Of a DNA stretch of 33,260 bases, positions 10,662 to 18,852 are shown one piece after another. Every line of letters begins with the position of its first letter. Positions within the stretch are counted from its first letter, which is position 1. The notes below the pieces were generated by a model, which saw nothing but the letters and a program-made list of their open reading frames with translations, ran no database searches and was not told the origin of the DNA. The stretch covers positions 1-33,260 of the forward strand of contig JAJDYE010000039.1 in assembly GCA_022822905.1 (NCBI GenBank), written 5' to 3'. This stretch comes from Acidimicrobiia bacterium. Lineage in GTDB: Bacteria; Actinomycetota; Acidimicrobiia; Acidimicrobiales; Bin134. The position numbers and the translations under genes were made by a program.

Positions 10662-11474
10662 TTACTCCATTCCCAGTTGTTCCACGGTGCCTCGCCACGC
10701 AAGCGAGCCACCGTCGATCAAAATGTACGCGCCGTTGATGAAGCCGGCCTCACGGCTGGCCAAGAAGCACACCAGCTCGCCCACCTCCGAGGGGAGTCCC
10801 AGGCGGGGGATGAGCGAGGTGTTGATGAGCGCCTTCTCGAACGCCGCCGGGTCGTCGGCCTGCTTCACGAAGTCGGTGACCATGTCGGTGGCAATGGCGG
10901 TGGGGCCGTAGCAGTTGACCCTGATCCCCAGGGGGGCCAGATCCACGGCCAGGTTCTGGGTTTGCAGCCGGATACCGCCCTTGGATGTGCCGTAGGCCGA
11001 GTTGTTCGGATAGGCCGACTGGGCGCCGGTGGACGCCGCGTTCACGATCGACGGCCAGTCACTCTCCTTGAGATAGGGGAGCGCGGCCTTGGAGCAGATC
11101 CACGGGGCTACGGCGTTGACCTCCACCACCTTCCGGAACACGTCGAGGGACATCTGCTCCAGATTGCACTGGTCGGCGGGGGCCAGCCCGCTTTCATGGA
11201 TGCCGGCGTTGTTGTGGAGCACGTCGATGCCGCCGAAGGCCTCGGCGGCGGCCGCCATCAGCGCCTCCACCTGGCCGGTATCGGTCACATCGCAGTGCTG
11301 GTATGCCGCGGTGCCACCTGATGCGTTGATCTCGTCGGCGACCGCCTGTCCCTGTTCGTCGCTCAGATCGGACACCATCACTTTGGCGCCCTTGCTGGCC
11401 GCGACCCTGGCGGTGGCCGCCCCGATGCCGGTGGCCGATCCGGTGATGACGAATCGCAGTCCTTCGATGCCCAT
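10662..11474 (-). CDS. SDR family NAD(P)-dependent oxidoreductase
   Basis: Classical short-chain dehydrogenase, 270 aa. It has the cofactor motif TGSATGIG (residues 11-18), the NNAG motif (88-91), catalytic S149, and Y161-x3-K165, plus the usual C-terminal block ending YILIDGGSL. The ATG at 11474 has AAGGGGG upstream; the frame extends further upstream but that extension is not SDR-like. It heads a minus-strand run (SDR, SnoaL-like protein, CoA ligase) that is divergent from the DUF35/thiolase/P450/SDR operon. Likely oxidises a secondary alcohol of the pathway substrate. Confidence 0.9.
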   Translation of the reverse strand: MGIEGLRFVITGSATGIGAATARVAASKGAKVMVSDLSDEQGQAVADEINASGGTAAYQHCDVTDTGQVEALMAAAAEAFGGIDVLHNNAGIHESGLAPADQCNLEQMSLDVFRKVVEVNAVAPWICSKAALPYLKESDWPSIVNAASTGAQSAYPNNSAYGTSKGGIRLQTQNLAVDLAPLGIRVNCYGPTAIATDMVTDFVKQADDPAAFEKALINTSLIPRLGLPSEVGELVCFLASREAGFINGAYILIDGGSLAWRGTVEQLGME

Positions 11475-11582
11475 TAATGCCCCCTTGTGCGAGATACGGC
11501 CCGCAGCGTAGGCGGCAGGGCTAGGGGCTGTAAAACAAAACCGCCAGCCACACCGAATCGCAGGGCCACAAGGGTCTCTTGG

Positions 11583-11588
11583 TAGGTT
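11583..11588 (+). promoter_or_regulatory. Candidate leaderless promoter -10 (TAGGTT) for the DUF35 operon
   Basis: TAGGTT matches the actinobacterial -10 pattern TANNNT and ends 6 nt before the GTG start at 11595, the spacing expected when transcription starts at the start codon. It lies in the 120-bp divergent gap 11475-11594. No convincing Shine-Dalgarno sequence precedes the GTG. Confidence 0.45.
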
Positions 11589-11594
11589 TAGCCG

Positions 11595-11993
11595 GTGACC
11601 TCGTTGACCACCACGCCGCCGGAGCGGGCCGGTGCCGACCCTCGCCCCGAGTTGGCCATTCACGAGGGACGGGTGCTCTTGACCGGCAGCCGGTGTGGGG
11701 ACTGCGGCTATCCGCAAGCGATAAACCCGCCGCGCTGTCCGATATGCGGAAGCCATGCCATTGCGACCGCGACCTTTGGCCCCAAGGGGACGGTTTTCAG
11801 CTCCACGGTGCTGCGAATCCCTGTTCCAGACCGCACACCGCCCTTCACCCTGGCCTATGTGGATGTGGACGAGGGTCCCCGGATCCTCGCCCACGTGGAC
11901 GGGCCGGATGAGGCTCTGGTTCCCGGCAGCGAGGTGGTGCTGTCGGGATGGAGCGAGCACGGTGACCCCGTCGTGCGGAGGTCTGGGCCGTGA
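11595..11993 (+). CDS. DUF35 Zn-ribbon/OB-fold protein, thiolase partner
   Basis: 132 aa, the usual length of DUF35 proteins. An N-terminal rubredoxin-like zinc ribbon with four Cys (C34, C37, C48, C51 in CGDCG...CPICG) is followed by an OB-fold half (TVFSSTVLRIPV...LAYVDVDEGPRILAHV). Known family members bind thiolase-like or Ltp2-like enzymes and supply an acyl-CoA-binding surface. The stop overlaps the GTG of the thiolase-like gene by 4 bases, so the two are almost certainly made together as a complex. The start is GTG. Confidence 0.9.
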   Translation: MTSLTTTPPERAGADPRPELAIHEGRVLLTGSRCGDCGYPQAINPPRCPICGSHAIATATFGPKGTVFSSTVLRIPVPDRTPPFTLAYVDVDEGPRILAHVDGPDEALVPGSEVVLSGWSEHGDPVVRRSGP

Positions 11994-13141
11994 CTGGCGC
12001 GGGCACCGCCATCTGGGGAGTTGGGACGTCGGCGTTCGGCAAGCAGACCTCGCTGGGCGGTCCTCGCCTAGCCTGGCAGGCCACGGTCGAGGCGCTAGAC
12101 GATGCTGGGTTGCAAGCTTCCGACATCGAAGCGGTCTACGCGGGCACGGTATTCGGCGATCCGGGGACGGTTACCCGGTGCCTCCAGCAGATCGGCATCG
12201 TGGAAGTACCGGTTATCACCATTGAGAACGCCTGCGCCAGCGGAACGTCCGCGTTCCACGAAGCCCGCGAATCAGTGGAGATGGGCCGTTACGAGCGGGT
12301 TCTGGCCTTCGGCATCGAGACCATGACTGCCCATTTCGACGGGGCCATCAGTCCCATTGCCTCTGATCCCGACGGTGCCCAGGGCTATGCAATGCCCAGC
12401 ATCTACGGCATGTCGGCCACCCGCTACAAGTACGAGTTTGGCGTGACCGACGAGCAGATGGCCGAGGTGGCAGTGAAGAATCGCCGCCATGCCATGGGCA
12501 ACCCCCGGGCCCAGCACCACAAGACCGTGACCGTTGAGCAGGTATTGGGCAGCCGCATGGTTGCTGACCCGATCACCCTGTTCCAGTGTTGTTCGATTGC
12601 CGATGCCGCGGCTGCGGCGGTGATTGGGCCGTTGGGCGGGTCGCAAGACCCGCGTGGCGAAGTAGTCATCCGCTCCAGCGCACTGCGCTCGGGCCGACTG
12701 TGGGACCACACCACCGACAAGGTGTGGGGCTGGGACATCGTGGCCGACACGGCGGCCCGGGCCTATGACGATGCCGGGGTGAGCGTGGGCGACATCGACG
12801 TGTTCGAGGTCCACGATGCCTTCACCATCGGCGAGATCATCACCACTGAGGCCCTGGGGCTGTGCGAACTGGGCGAAGGCGGGCGACTCGTGGAATCGGG
12901 CCATACTTCGTTGGGCGGCCTCCAGCCGGTCAACCCGTCGGGCGGGCTCTTGTCACGGGGTCACCCGCTGGGAGCCACCGGTCTGGCTCAGATCGCCGAG
13001 ATTGTGTGGCAGCTTCGAGACATGGCCGCCGACCGCCAAGTGCCCGGTGCCCGCCTCGGCGCGGTGGAGACCATGGGCGGGGGCACCGCAGGGATCGATG
13101 GCAACGCCTGCGTGGTGACCGTGCTGGAGCAGGTGGGCTGA
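11990..13141 (+). CDS. Thiolase-fold lipid-transfer protein (SCP-x/Ltp-like)
   Basis: 383-aa thiolase-superfamily protein. It keeps the nucleophile-type Cys C82 in ENACASG, an HDAF motif (H275, D276) in place of the classical NEAF, and H325 in GHPLGATG. The C-terminal position that carries the second catalytic Cys in biosynthetic and degradative thiolases is Met (M362 in TMGGG). HDxF with loss of the last Cys is characteristic of the SCP2/lipid-transfer branch. With the overlapping DUF35 gene, the known parallels are Ltp-type enzymes that cleave steroid side chains by thiolysis or retro-aldol reaction; C82 argues for thiolase chemistry, the missing Cys for something altered. It is followed 4 bases later by a P450 gene. 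Confidence 0.85.
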   Translation: MTGAGTAIWGVGTSAFGKQTSLGGPRLAWQATVEALDDAGLQASDIEAVYAGTVFGDPGTVTRCLQQIGIVEVPVITIENACASGTSAFHEARESVEMGRYERVLAFGIETMTAHFDGAISPIASDPDGAQGYAMPSIYGMSATRYKYEFGVTDEQMAEVAVKNRRHAMGNPRAQHHKTVTVEQVLGSRMVADPITLFQCCSIADAAAAAVIGPLGGSQDPRGEVVIRSSALRSGRLWDHTTDKVWGWDIVADTAARAYDDAGVSVGDIDVFEVHDAFTIGEIITTEALGLCELGEGGRLVESGHTSLGGLQPVNPSGGLLSRGHPLGATGLAQIAEIVWQLRDMAADRQVPGARLGAVETMGGGTAGIDGNACVVTVLEQVG

Positions 13142-13145
13142 CTCA

Positions 13146-14372
13146 ATGAGCGACGGGCAAATTTTGGCTATCGACGACGAGGTTCTGTCGACGGAGCGGA
13201 TCGCCGATCCCCATTCCTATTTCTCTGTGCTCCGCGAGCACGATCCGGTTCATTGGAATGAGAAGTACCGGGCGTGGTTCATCCACCGCTACGACGATGT
13301 GCTCGACGCCCTGCGCGACCCCCGCTTCTCCTCCGAGCGCATCGGCGCGGCCTATGACCGTCTGACCGACGAGCAGAAGGCCCAGCGCCAACCCACCTAT
13401 GACATCTTGATGGACTGGTTGGTATTTCGCGATCCCCCCGACCACACCCGGCTGCGGCGATTGGTGAGTCGGGCCTTCACCCCTCGGGCGGTGGAGGCTT
13501 GGCGGGATCGAGTCATCGGCGTGGTCGACGAGCTGATCGACGGCCTTTCCGACAAGGAGCATTTTGATCTGATCGAGGACTTCGCCTATCCCATCCCCGC
13601 GGTGGTCATCGCCGAGATGATGGGGGTGCCCGCCGAAGACCGCGACCGGTTCAAAGACTGGTCCGACGACGTGATGATCCTGGTGTTCGGTGCCCGTGGA
13701 GTAGGCGACCGGCGGGCCCGGGCTCAGCAAGGGCTGATCGAGTTGGCTGCCTATCTGGGCGACTTGGTGGCCCACTATCGGCAGCATCCAGCCGACAACA
13801 TCATTTCCAATCTTGTCGAGGCATCCGAGGGCGACGACAGTCTGGAAGACCCCGAGATCGTGGCCAACTGCGTGCTGTTCCTCTTCGGCGGCCACGAGAC
13901 CACCACCAACCTGATCGGAAACGGCATTCGGGTGCTGCTCAACCATCCCGGCCAGCTTCAGAAGCTGCGGGACGACCTCTCGCTGATCAAGCCGGCGGTG
14001 GAGGAGATCCTGCGCTTCGACGGGCCGTCCAAGATGGAGGTTCGCACCCTGGCCGACAAGGTGGAGATGAGGGACAAGACGCTCCCCGCGGGCGACATGG
14101 TGTACCTCGTGCAGCACGCCGCCAACCGCGATCCCGAGGCATTCGATCAGCCCGACCAGTTCGACATCACCCGCGACCCCAACAACCACATCGGCTTCGG
14201 CTTCGGGCTGCACTTCTGCCTGGGAGCGTCGGTGGCTCGCCTGGAGGGGACGATCGCCCTGGAGGCCTTGGTGCGCCGCCTGCCCAATTTGGAGCTGGGG
14301 CCCGAGCCCGAGGTGTGGGTACCCACCATGCTGAGCCGGGGACTGGAGCACCTGCCGGTGAGTCTCACATGA
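13146..14372 (+). CDS. Cytochrome P450 (soluble, bacterial class)
   Basis: 408 aa with the full set of P450 landmarks: I-helix oxygen-binding motif GGHETTT (E251, T252), K-helix ExxR in VEEILRF, and heme-binding loop FGFGLHFCLG with axial C358. No membrane anchor, so cytosolic and dependent on separate ferredoxin and reductase, none of which is encoded in this window. It lies in one operon with the DUF35, thiolase-like and SDR genes, its stop overlapping the following SDR start by 4 bases. Likely hydroxylates a hydrophobic cyclic substrate or intermediate. Confidence 0.93.
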   Translation: MSDGQILAIDDEVLSTERIADPHSYFSVLREHDPVHWNEKYRAWFIHRYDDVLDALRDPRFSSERIGAAYDRLTDEQKAQRQPTYDILMDWLVFRDPPDHTRLRRLVSRAFTPRAVEAWRDRVIGVVDELIDGLSDKEHFDLIEDFAYPIPAVVIAEMMGVPAEDRDRFKDWSDDVMILVFGARGVGDRRARAQQGLIELAAYLGDLVAHYRQHPADNIISNLVEASEGDDSLEDPEIVANCVLFLFGGHETTTNLIGNGIRVLLNHPGQLQKLRDDLSLIKPAVEEILRFDGPSKMEVRTLADKVEMRDKTLPAGDMVYLVQHAANRDPEAFDQPDQFDITRDPNNHIGFGFGLHFCLGASVARLEGTIALEALVRRLPNLELGPEPEVWVPTMLSRGLEHLPVSLT

Positions 14373-15127
14373 GCACGGCGCGGCCCCTGGAAGGCTTGGG
14401 CGCGGTGGTGACCGGCGCGACCGGCGACATCGGTGGCGCCATTGCCCGGGTGCTGGCCGACCAAGGGGCTCGGGTAGGCCTCATCGCCCGGCGAGCCGAG
14501 CGTTTGGAAGAGCTGGCTGGCGAGCTACGTGATGGCGGCACAGAAGTTTCTGTCTCACCTTGCGATGTGACCGATGCCGACGCTGTGTCAGTCGCCGCAG
14601 AGGCCATCAGTGAGGGAATCGGCCCCATAGACATCCTCATAAACAACGCGGGCGGCGCCCGGTTCACGGCACCGGTGCTGGACATCAACGAACCGGGCTG
14701 GTCGAAGACCGTGGCCCTCAATCTGACCGCGCCATTCTTGGTGTCGCAGGCGTTCGGACGGTCGATGATCGAGCGGGGCCAAGGCAGCATCGTCAATGTG
14801 GGCTCGCTGTCGGGGTTGCGCCATCTACCGGGTATGGCGGCCTACTCGGCGGCCAAGGGCGGACTGTTCCAGCAGACCAAAGCACTGGCCCGGGAGTGGG
14901 CCCCCCACGGAGTGCGGGTGAACGCGGTGGCCCCCGGCTTCGTCGACACCAGCGGCTGGGACAGCTACGACAAAGACGCGGTGGTGGCTGAGGCTGGCAT
15001 CGGCATCCCCCTGGGCCGCTGGGCCACCGCCGAAGAAGTGGCCTTGCCGGTGGCCTTCTTGGCCTCCCCGGCCGCCTCCTACATCACCGGCGCGGTACTG
15101 GTGATCGACGGCGGGATGCTGGCCTAG
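14369..15127 (+). CDS. SDR family oxidoreductase (FabG-like)
   Basis: 252-aa classical SDR. Cofactor motif TGATGDIG (15-22), NNAG (92-95), catalytic S146, Y159-x3-K163, and the terminal block YITGAVLVIDGGML. The ATG at 14369 overlaps the P450 stop as ATGA; a longer in-frame start at 14315 would lie deep inside the P450 gene and is not supported. The stop codon shares the tetranucleotide CTAG (15124-15127) with the stop of the convergent SDR gene. As the last gene of the P450 operon it probably oxidises the P450-generated alcohol or a beta-hydroxyacyl-CoA. Confidence 0.91.
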   Translation: MSTARPLEGLGAVVTGATGDIGGAIARVLADQGARVGLIARRAERLEELAGELRDGGTEVSVSPCDVTDADAVSVAAEAISEGIGPIDILINNAGGARFTAPVLDINEPGWSKTVALNLTAPFLVSQAFGRSMIERGQGSIVNVGSLSGLRHLPGMAAYSAAKGGLFQQTKALAREWAPHGVRVNAVAPGFVDTSGWDSYDKDAVVAEAGIGIPLGRWATAEEVALPVAFLASPAASYITGAVLVIDGGMLA

Positions 15128-15894
15128 TTGCTGGTGAGGCGCAGTCCGGCGTCGAGCCGGACCACCTCGCCGTTGAGGAACACGTTCTCCATGAAGTGGA
15201 CGACGAGGTTCCCAACATCCGCAGGAGTGCCAAGGCGGTGGGGGAACACGTTGTCTTCCACCAGCTTGGCGATGAAGTCCTCGTTGAGGGTGGCCAGCAT
15301 GGGGGTGTCCATGGTGCCCGGGGCGATGGTCATCACCCGGATGCCCCACACCGCCAGGTCGCGGGCCATGGGCAGCGTCAGGCCGATTACTCCGGCCTTG
15401 GAAGACCCGTAGGCCGACTGGCCCACTTGGCCCTCGTAGCCGGCGATGGATGCGATGTTCACGATGAGGCCCCGCTCGCCGTCTTCGTTGGGTTCGTTGG
15501 CCGACATGGCCGAAACCGCATGGCGGGCCAGGTCGAACAGCCCGATCAGGTTCACCTCGATGTGCTGGCGGAAGTGCTCCAAGGAATTTGGGGTGCCGTC
15601 GCGAGAGACCACGCGTTGCCCGGAGCTGATCCCCGCGCAGCTCACCAGCACGTCCACTCGGCCGTGAACCTCGGCCGCGGCGGCCACGGCCCGCTCGACA
15701 TCATCAGTGTCAGTGACATCAACGGGCACGAAAGCCACTGCCTCGCCCATTTCATCGGCCATGGCCTCCCCAGCCGAGGAGGGCAGGTCCAAGATCACCG
15801 CCCGGCCGCCTTTGTCGACCAGGGTCTTGACCACCCCGGCACCCAGACCGGAGGCGCCGCCAGTCACTAGAGCTACAGATCCAGGTACCTGCAT
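15124..15894 (-). CDS. SDR family oxidoreductase (3-hydroxyacyl-CoA dehydrogenase type II-like)
   Basis: 256 aa. Cofactor motif TGGASGLG (11-18), the variant SCAG (85-88) in place of NNAG, catalytic S149, Y162-x3-K166. The region FPHRLGTPADVGNLVVHFMEN and the insert around 98-108 resemble the HSD17B10 / 3-hydroxyacyl-CoA dehydrogenase type II group, which acts on acyl-CoA or steroid substrates; this subgroup call is by eye. It lies 3 bases after the CoA-transferase subunit B stop on the same strand, so the three genes form one unit. Confidence 0.88.
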   Translation of the reverse strand: MQVPGSVALVTGGASGLGAGVVKTLVDKGGRAVILDLPSSAGEAMADEMGEAVAFVPVDVTDTDDVERAVAAAAEVHGRVDVLVSCAGISSGQRVVSRDGTPNSLEHFRQHIEVNLIGLFDLARHAVSAMSANEPNEDGERGLIVNIASIAGYEGQVGQSAYGSSKAGVIGLTLPMARDLAVWGIRVMTIAPGTMDTPMLATLNEDFIAKLVEDNVFPHRLGTPADVGNLVVHFMENVFLNGEVVRLDAGLRLTSN

Positions 15895-15897
15895 CGC

Positions 15898-16695
15898 TTA
15901 GAACTCCCGGAGGCGGGCGCTGGTCGGGTCAACTTCGGTGCGCAGGATGTGCAGCTCCTCAGCAGTGGGCTCCGCGGTGGTGGGAACGTCGCCATCGGGC
16001 ATCACTACCTCGAAGCCGGTGGCGTCCTGAACCTGCTCAGCGGTAACGCCGGGGTGGAGCGAGGCCAGGCGCATCCGCTTGCTGGAGGGTTCGAAGTCGA
16101 ACACGCACAGGTTGGTGATGCACAGCTGCGGCCCGCCGGGCATGCCCATGCGCTCGCGGTGGTCTCCGCCGTCGCCCCAGCCGATTCCGGAGCGGAAGTG
16201 GAGCTGGTCTACGAAGGTGCGGGGGTCATGGGTGGACGACCACAGGTAGATGCGGGGGATCATGGCCCCGAGATCGGCCATCCCGCCCCCGCCCGGCAGC
16301 CGCACCTTGGGGGCGTTGTAAGGGCCGATCACCGTGTTGTTGACGTTGCCGTAGGCGTCCATCTGCGCCCCCCGGAAGGCGAAGGTGTTGTAGCGGGCCC
16401 CTTGGGCGTAGCTCCAGAAGTCGAAGGGGGAGTTGCTCAACATGGAGGCCCCGCCCCACAGCGAGTCCGAAAGGGTGGAGTCGCCGATCTCGTCGGGGTC
16501 GGCGTCGACGGCGATGGAACTGGCCCCCCACACCAGCTCAGGCGCATGGGTGCGCCGGGCTAGCAGGTAGCCGCACACCGGGATGAACGACACCGCGCCG
16601 TTGAACGCCCGGGTGTCGTTGGCCATGGCCCGGGAGAAGGTCACCACCATCAACTCGTCGATGGTGCAGTCGTAGCCGAGTACCGGCGTGCTCAT
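15898..16695 (-). CDS. CoA-transferase family subunit B (IpdB-like)
   Basis: 265 aa. Beta subunit of a family I CoA-transferase fold, with the block RGAQMDAYGNVNNTVIG and the glycine-rich PGGGGMADLG. In glutaconate CoA-transferase the catalytic Glu lies shortly after a THAP-like segment; here that segment (THAPELVWGASS, residues 49-60) has no Glu at the corresponding place, as known for IpdB of steroid C/D-ring degradation, where the AB complex acts as a hydrolase/retro-Claisen enzyme. This alignment is by memory and eye. The start overlaps the subunit A stop as ATGA, consistent with a 1:1 complex. Confidence 0.85.
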   Translation of the reverse strand: MSTPVLGYDCTIDELMVVTFSRAMANDTRAFNGAVSFIPVCGYLLARRTHAPELVWGASSIAVDADPDEIGDSTLSDSLWGGASMLSNSPFDFWSYAQGARYNTFAFRGAQMDAYGNVNNTVIGPYNAPKVRLPGGGGMADLGAMIPRIYLWSSTHDPRTFVDQLHFRSGIGWGDGGDHRERMGMPGGPQLCITNLCVFDFEPSSKRMRLASLHPGVTAEQVQDATGFEVVMPDGDVPTTAEPTAEELHILRTEVDPTSARLREF

Positions 16696-17561
16696 GCCGA
16701 GGCTCCTGTTGCCACGCTGTTGACGGCCAGGAAGTCTTCCCAGGTCTCCGGCCCCAGTACTCGTTCCTGGAAGAACTGGGTGAACGTCTCCCGATCTCGG
16801 GCCGCCTGGGAGTATTCCGTGAAGAATCCGGAGTCATGGCCGTAGTCGGGGAAGCTCGAGCAGGGGTAGGCGCCCATCGGGGCCGGGGCCACCGTGTCGA
16901 TCATGAACCTCGGGTACGTCGTACGCTCCGGCTCGGCCGTGAACGCCGCGGTGTCAACTACCCGCTCTACCGAGGCCACCGTGCGGGTGGCCGCGTTCAC
17001 GATCTCGTTGTCCATCCACACCAACTTGGGATTGACCCTGGTGTTGCCCCGCTCGTCGGCCTCGTGGGCATGGACCAGGGCCACATCCACCGGCAGGCGA
17101 GTGCAGGCCACGTAGTGCTCGCCGGTGGGGCCGTCTTTCTCCTCCCGCACGGCACCGCTTTCGGCGTGCAGGCCGAGCACGTCGGTGCCCAGTCCGGCCT
17201 TGGTAGGCATGAACGGCAGGTTGTAGCTCTGGGCCTGGAGTCGGCAGATCAACAGATGCTCGCTGTACTCCTCAATGGCCACCTGCCCCGACTGCACCGC
17301 CGCTCGGAAGTTGGGGGCCAGGCCCAGGCCCTCGAAGCTGACCAGCCCGGCGAGCACCCGGCGCACGCAGCCGCCGGCCACCAGCCAATCCACCGCCATG
17401 CCCGACACGATGGCCACCAAGTCGAGGTCTTTCTTCTGCTGGCGCACCAGCTCGCGCACCAAGGCCATGGGGGCGCTGTTCATCGACAGGCCGCCGATGG
17501 CCACGGTGGAACCGTCGGGGATCGACGCCGCCGCCTCTTCCAGTGTCGTGACTTTGCTCAT
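16692..17561 (-). CDS. CoA-transferase family subunit A (IpdA-like)
   Basis: 289 aa from the ATG at 17561 (GGGGGAAGCGG upstream; an in-frame extension to 17672 would run through the divergent promoter and P450 start). Alpha subunit of a family I CoA-transferase: VAIGGLSMNSAPMALVREL near the N-terminus, then EEYSEHLLICRLQAQSYNLPFMPT (residues 97-120), which resembles the active-site region of IpdA including an acidic residue at 101, and the family-typical VALVHAHEADERGN. It is translationally coupled to subunit B and followed by an SDR. Probable role: ring-opening or hydrolysis step on a cyclic beta-keto acyl-CoA; transferase activity is the alternative. Confidence 0.85.
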   Translation of the reverse strand: MSKVTTLEEAAASIPDGSTVAIGGLSMNSAPMALVRELVRQQKKDLDLVAIVSGMAVDWLVAGGCVRRVLAGLVSFEGLGLAPNFRAAVQSGQVAIEEYSEHLLICRLQAQSYNLPFMPTKAGLGTDVLGLHAESGAVREEKDGPTGEHYVACTRLPVDVALVHAHEADERGNTRVNPKLVWMDNEIVNAATRTVASVERVVDTAAFTAEPERTTYPRFMIDTVAPAPMGAYPCSSFPDYGHDSGFFTEYSQAARDRETFTQFFQERVLGPETWEDFLAVNSVATGASA

Positions 17562-17593
17562 GAGATATTCCGCTTCCCCCTGACTGGCCATTC

Positions 17594-17626
17594 TTGAAGT
17601 TCTTGCAGCCCGCCGTACTATACGGC
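17594..17626 (+). promoter_or_regulatory. Leaderless promoter with palindromic operator for the second P450
   Basis: TTGAAG (17594-17599), a 16-bp spacer and TACTAT (17616-17621) form a good -35/-10 pair ending 7 nt before the P450 ATG at 17629. A 15-bp palindrome GCCGTA-CTA-TACGGC (17612-17626) overlaps the -10 and runs up to the start codon, where a bound repressor would block transcription. The region is divergent, so the CoA-transferase unit on the other strand may be controlled by the same site. No regulator gene is next to it. Confidence 0.6.
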
Positions 17627-17628
17627 CC

Positions 17629-18852
17629 ATGACCGAAGCCCCAGACATCCTCTCGCCCGAGTACGACGCCAACCCCTACCCCTTCTACGAGGTGCTACGC
17701 GACGAGTACCCGGTGATGTGGCACGAGGGCACCCAGGCCTACGTGATCAGCCGCTACGAGGATGTGGCCGGGGCGTTCCGCAACCCCCAGATCTCCAGTC
17801 GCAACTACGAATGGCAGACCGAGCCGGTTCACGGGCGCACCATCTTGCAGATGGAGGGCAAGGAGCATTCCTCCTACCGGGGCATCGTCAACCCGATCTT
17901 TCGGGGCAGCTATCTGGAGCAGAGCATCGTACCGGCCATCACCAAGGCGGCTCGTCAGCAGATCGGCGAGTTCTTGGCCGACGGCGAGGTGGACCTGTGC
18001 AGGCGGTTCAGCACCTACTACCCGATCGGGGTGATCGTGCAGCTCCTCGACCTCCCTATGGAGGACGTGCCCCAGTTCTACGAGTGGTACACGATGATCA
18101 TGGACTTCGTTTCCAATATCACCGGCGACGAGGAGAAGAACCGCCGGGGCATGGCTGCTCGGGCGGAGATGGGGGAGTACCTCATGCCCAAGATCGCCGA
18201 GCGTCGGGCCAACCCCGGCGACGACCTGCTCACCGCCATGGTGACCAAGGAGTTCGACGGCGTGCAGATGACCGATGACGACATCCGAGGCTTTTGCAGC
18301 CTGCTGTTGACCGCTGGCGGGGAGACCACCGAGAAGGCCATCACACTGACCATGCGGAACCTGCTGGACAATCCCGAGCAGATGGCCGAGGTGCGGGCCG
18401 ACCGCCAGCTCATCGGCCCGGCCTTCGCCGAGACGCTGCGGTTCACCGGGCCGGTGCAGATGATCATGCGCCACACCGACGAGGACGTGGAGTTCTCCGG
18501 CGGCGCGGTGGAAGCAGGCCACACCCTCGAGCTGCTGCTGGGTGCAGCCAACCGCGATCCGGAGGCCTTCGACGAGCCCGACCGGTTCAATATCCACCGC
18601 ACCGACATGGAGTTCGAAAAGGCCTTCTCTGCCGCCGCCGACCACACCGCGTTTGCCTTGGGTCGCCACTTCTGCGTGGGTTCAATGCTGGCCCGGGCCG
18701 AGCTGACCGTAGCCATGGACGCCCTGCTCGATGCCATGGACGACATCGCCTACGCCGATGGCTACGAGCAGGTGGAGACCGGGGTCTATACCCGGGGCTT
18801 GACCTCGCTGCCGCTGACGTTTACGCCGAATCCCGATTTTGTGGCCGGCTAG
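17629..18852 (+). CDS. Cytochrome P450 (second)
   Basis: 407-aa soluble P450. I-helix motif AGGETTE (E232, T233), ExxR in FAETLRF, heme loop FALGRHFCVG with axial C349. It differs clearly in sequence from the P450 at 13146, so it is not a recent duplicate. It is a single-gene unit divergent from the CoA-transferase genes. The stop shares CTAG (18849-18852) with the stop of the convergent ligase gene. It begins without a Shine-Dalgarno sequence, consistent with the leaderless promoter just upstream. Likely acts on the same hydrophobic substrate class as the rest of the cluster. Confidence 0.93.
   Translation: MTEAPDILSPEYDANPYPFYEVLRDEYPVMWHEGTQAYVISRYEDVAGAFRNPQISSRNYEWQTEPVHGRTILQMEGKEHSSYRGIVNPIFRGSYLEQSIVPAITKAARQQIGEFLADGEVDLCRRFSTYYPIGVIVQLLDLPMEDVPQFYEWYTMIMDFVSNITGDEEKNRRGMAARAEMGEYLMPKIAERRANPGDDLLTAMVTKEFDGVQMTDDDIRGFCSLLLTAGGETTEKAITLTMRNLLDNPEQMAEVRADRQLIGPAFAETLRFTGPVQMIMRHTDEDVEFSGGAVEAGHTLELLLGAANRDPEAFDEPDRFNIHRTDMEFEKAFSAAADHTAFALGRHFCVGSMLARAELTVAMDALLDAMDDIAYADGYEQVETGVYTRGLTSLPLTFTPNPDFVAG

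Noticed and set aside
13143..14351. 402-codon frame antisense to the first P450
   Set aside because: The sense strand has I-helix, ExxR and heme motifs in place; the antisense product is a low-complexity Gly/Val/His protein typical of a mirror frame.
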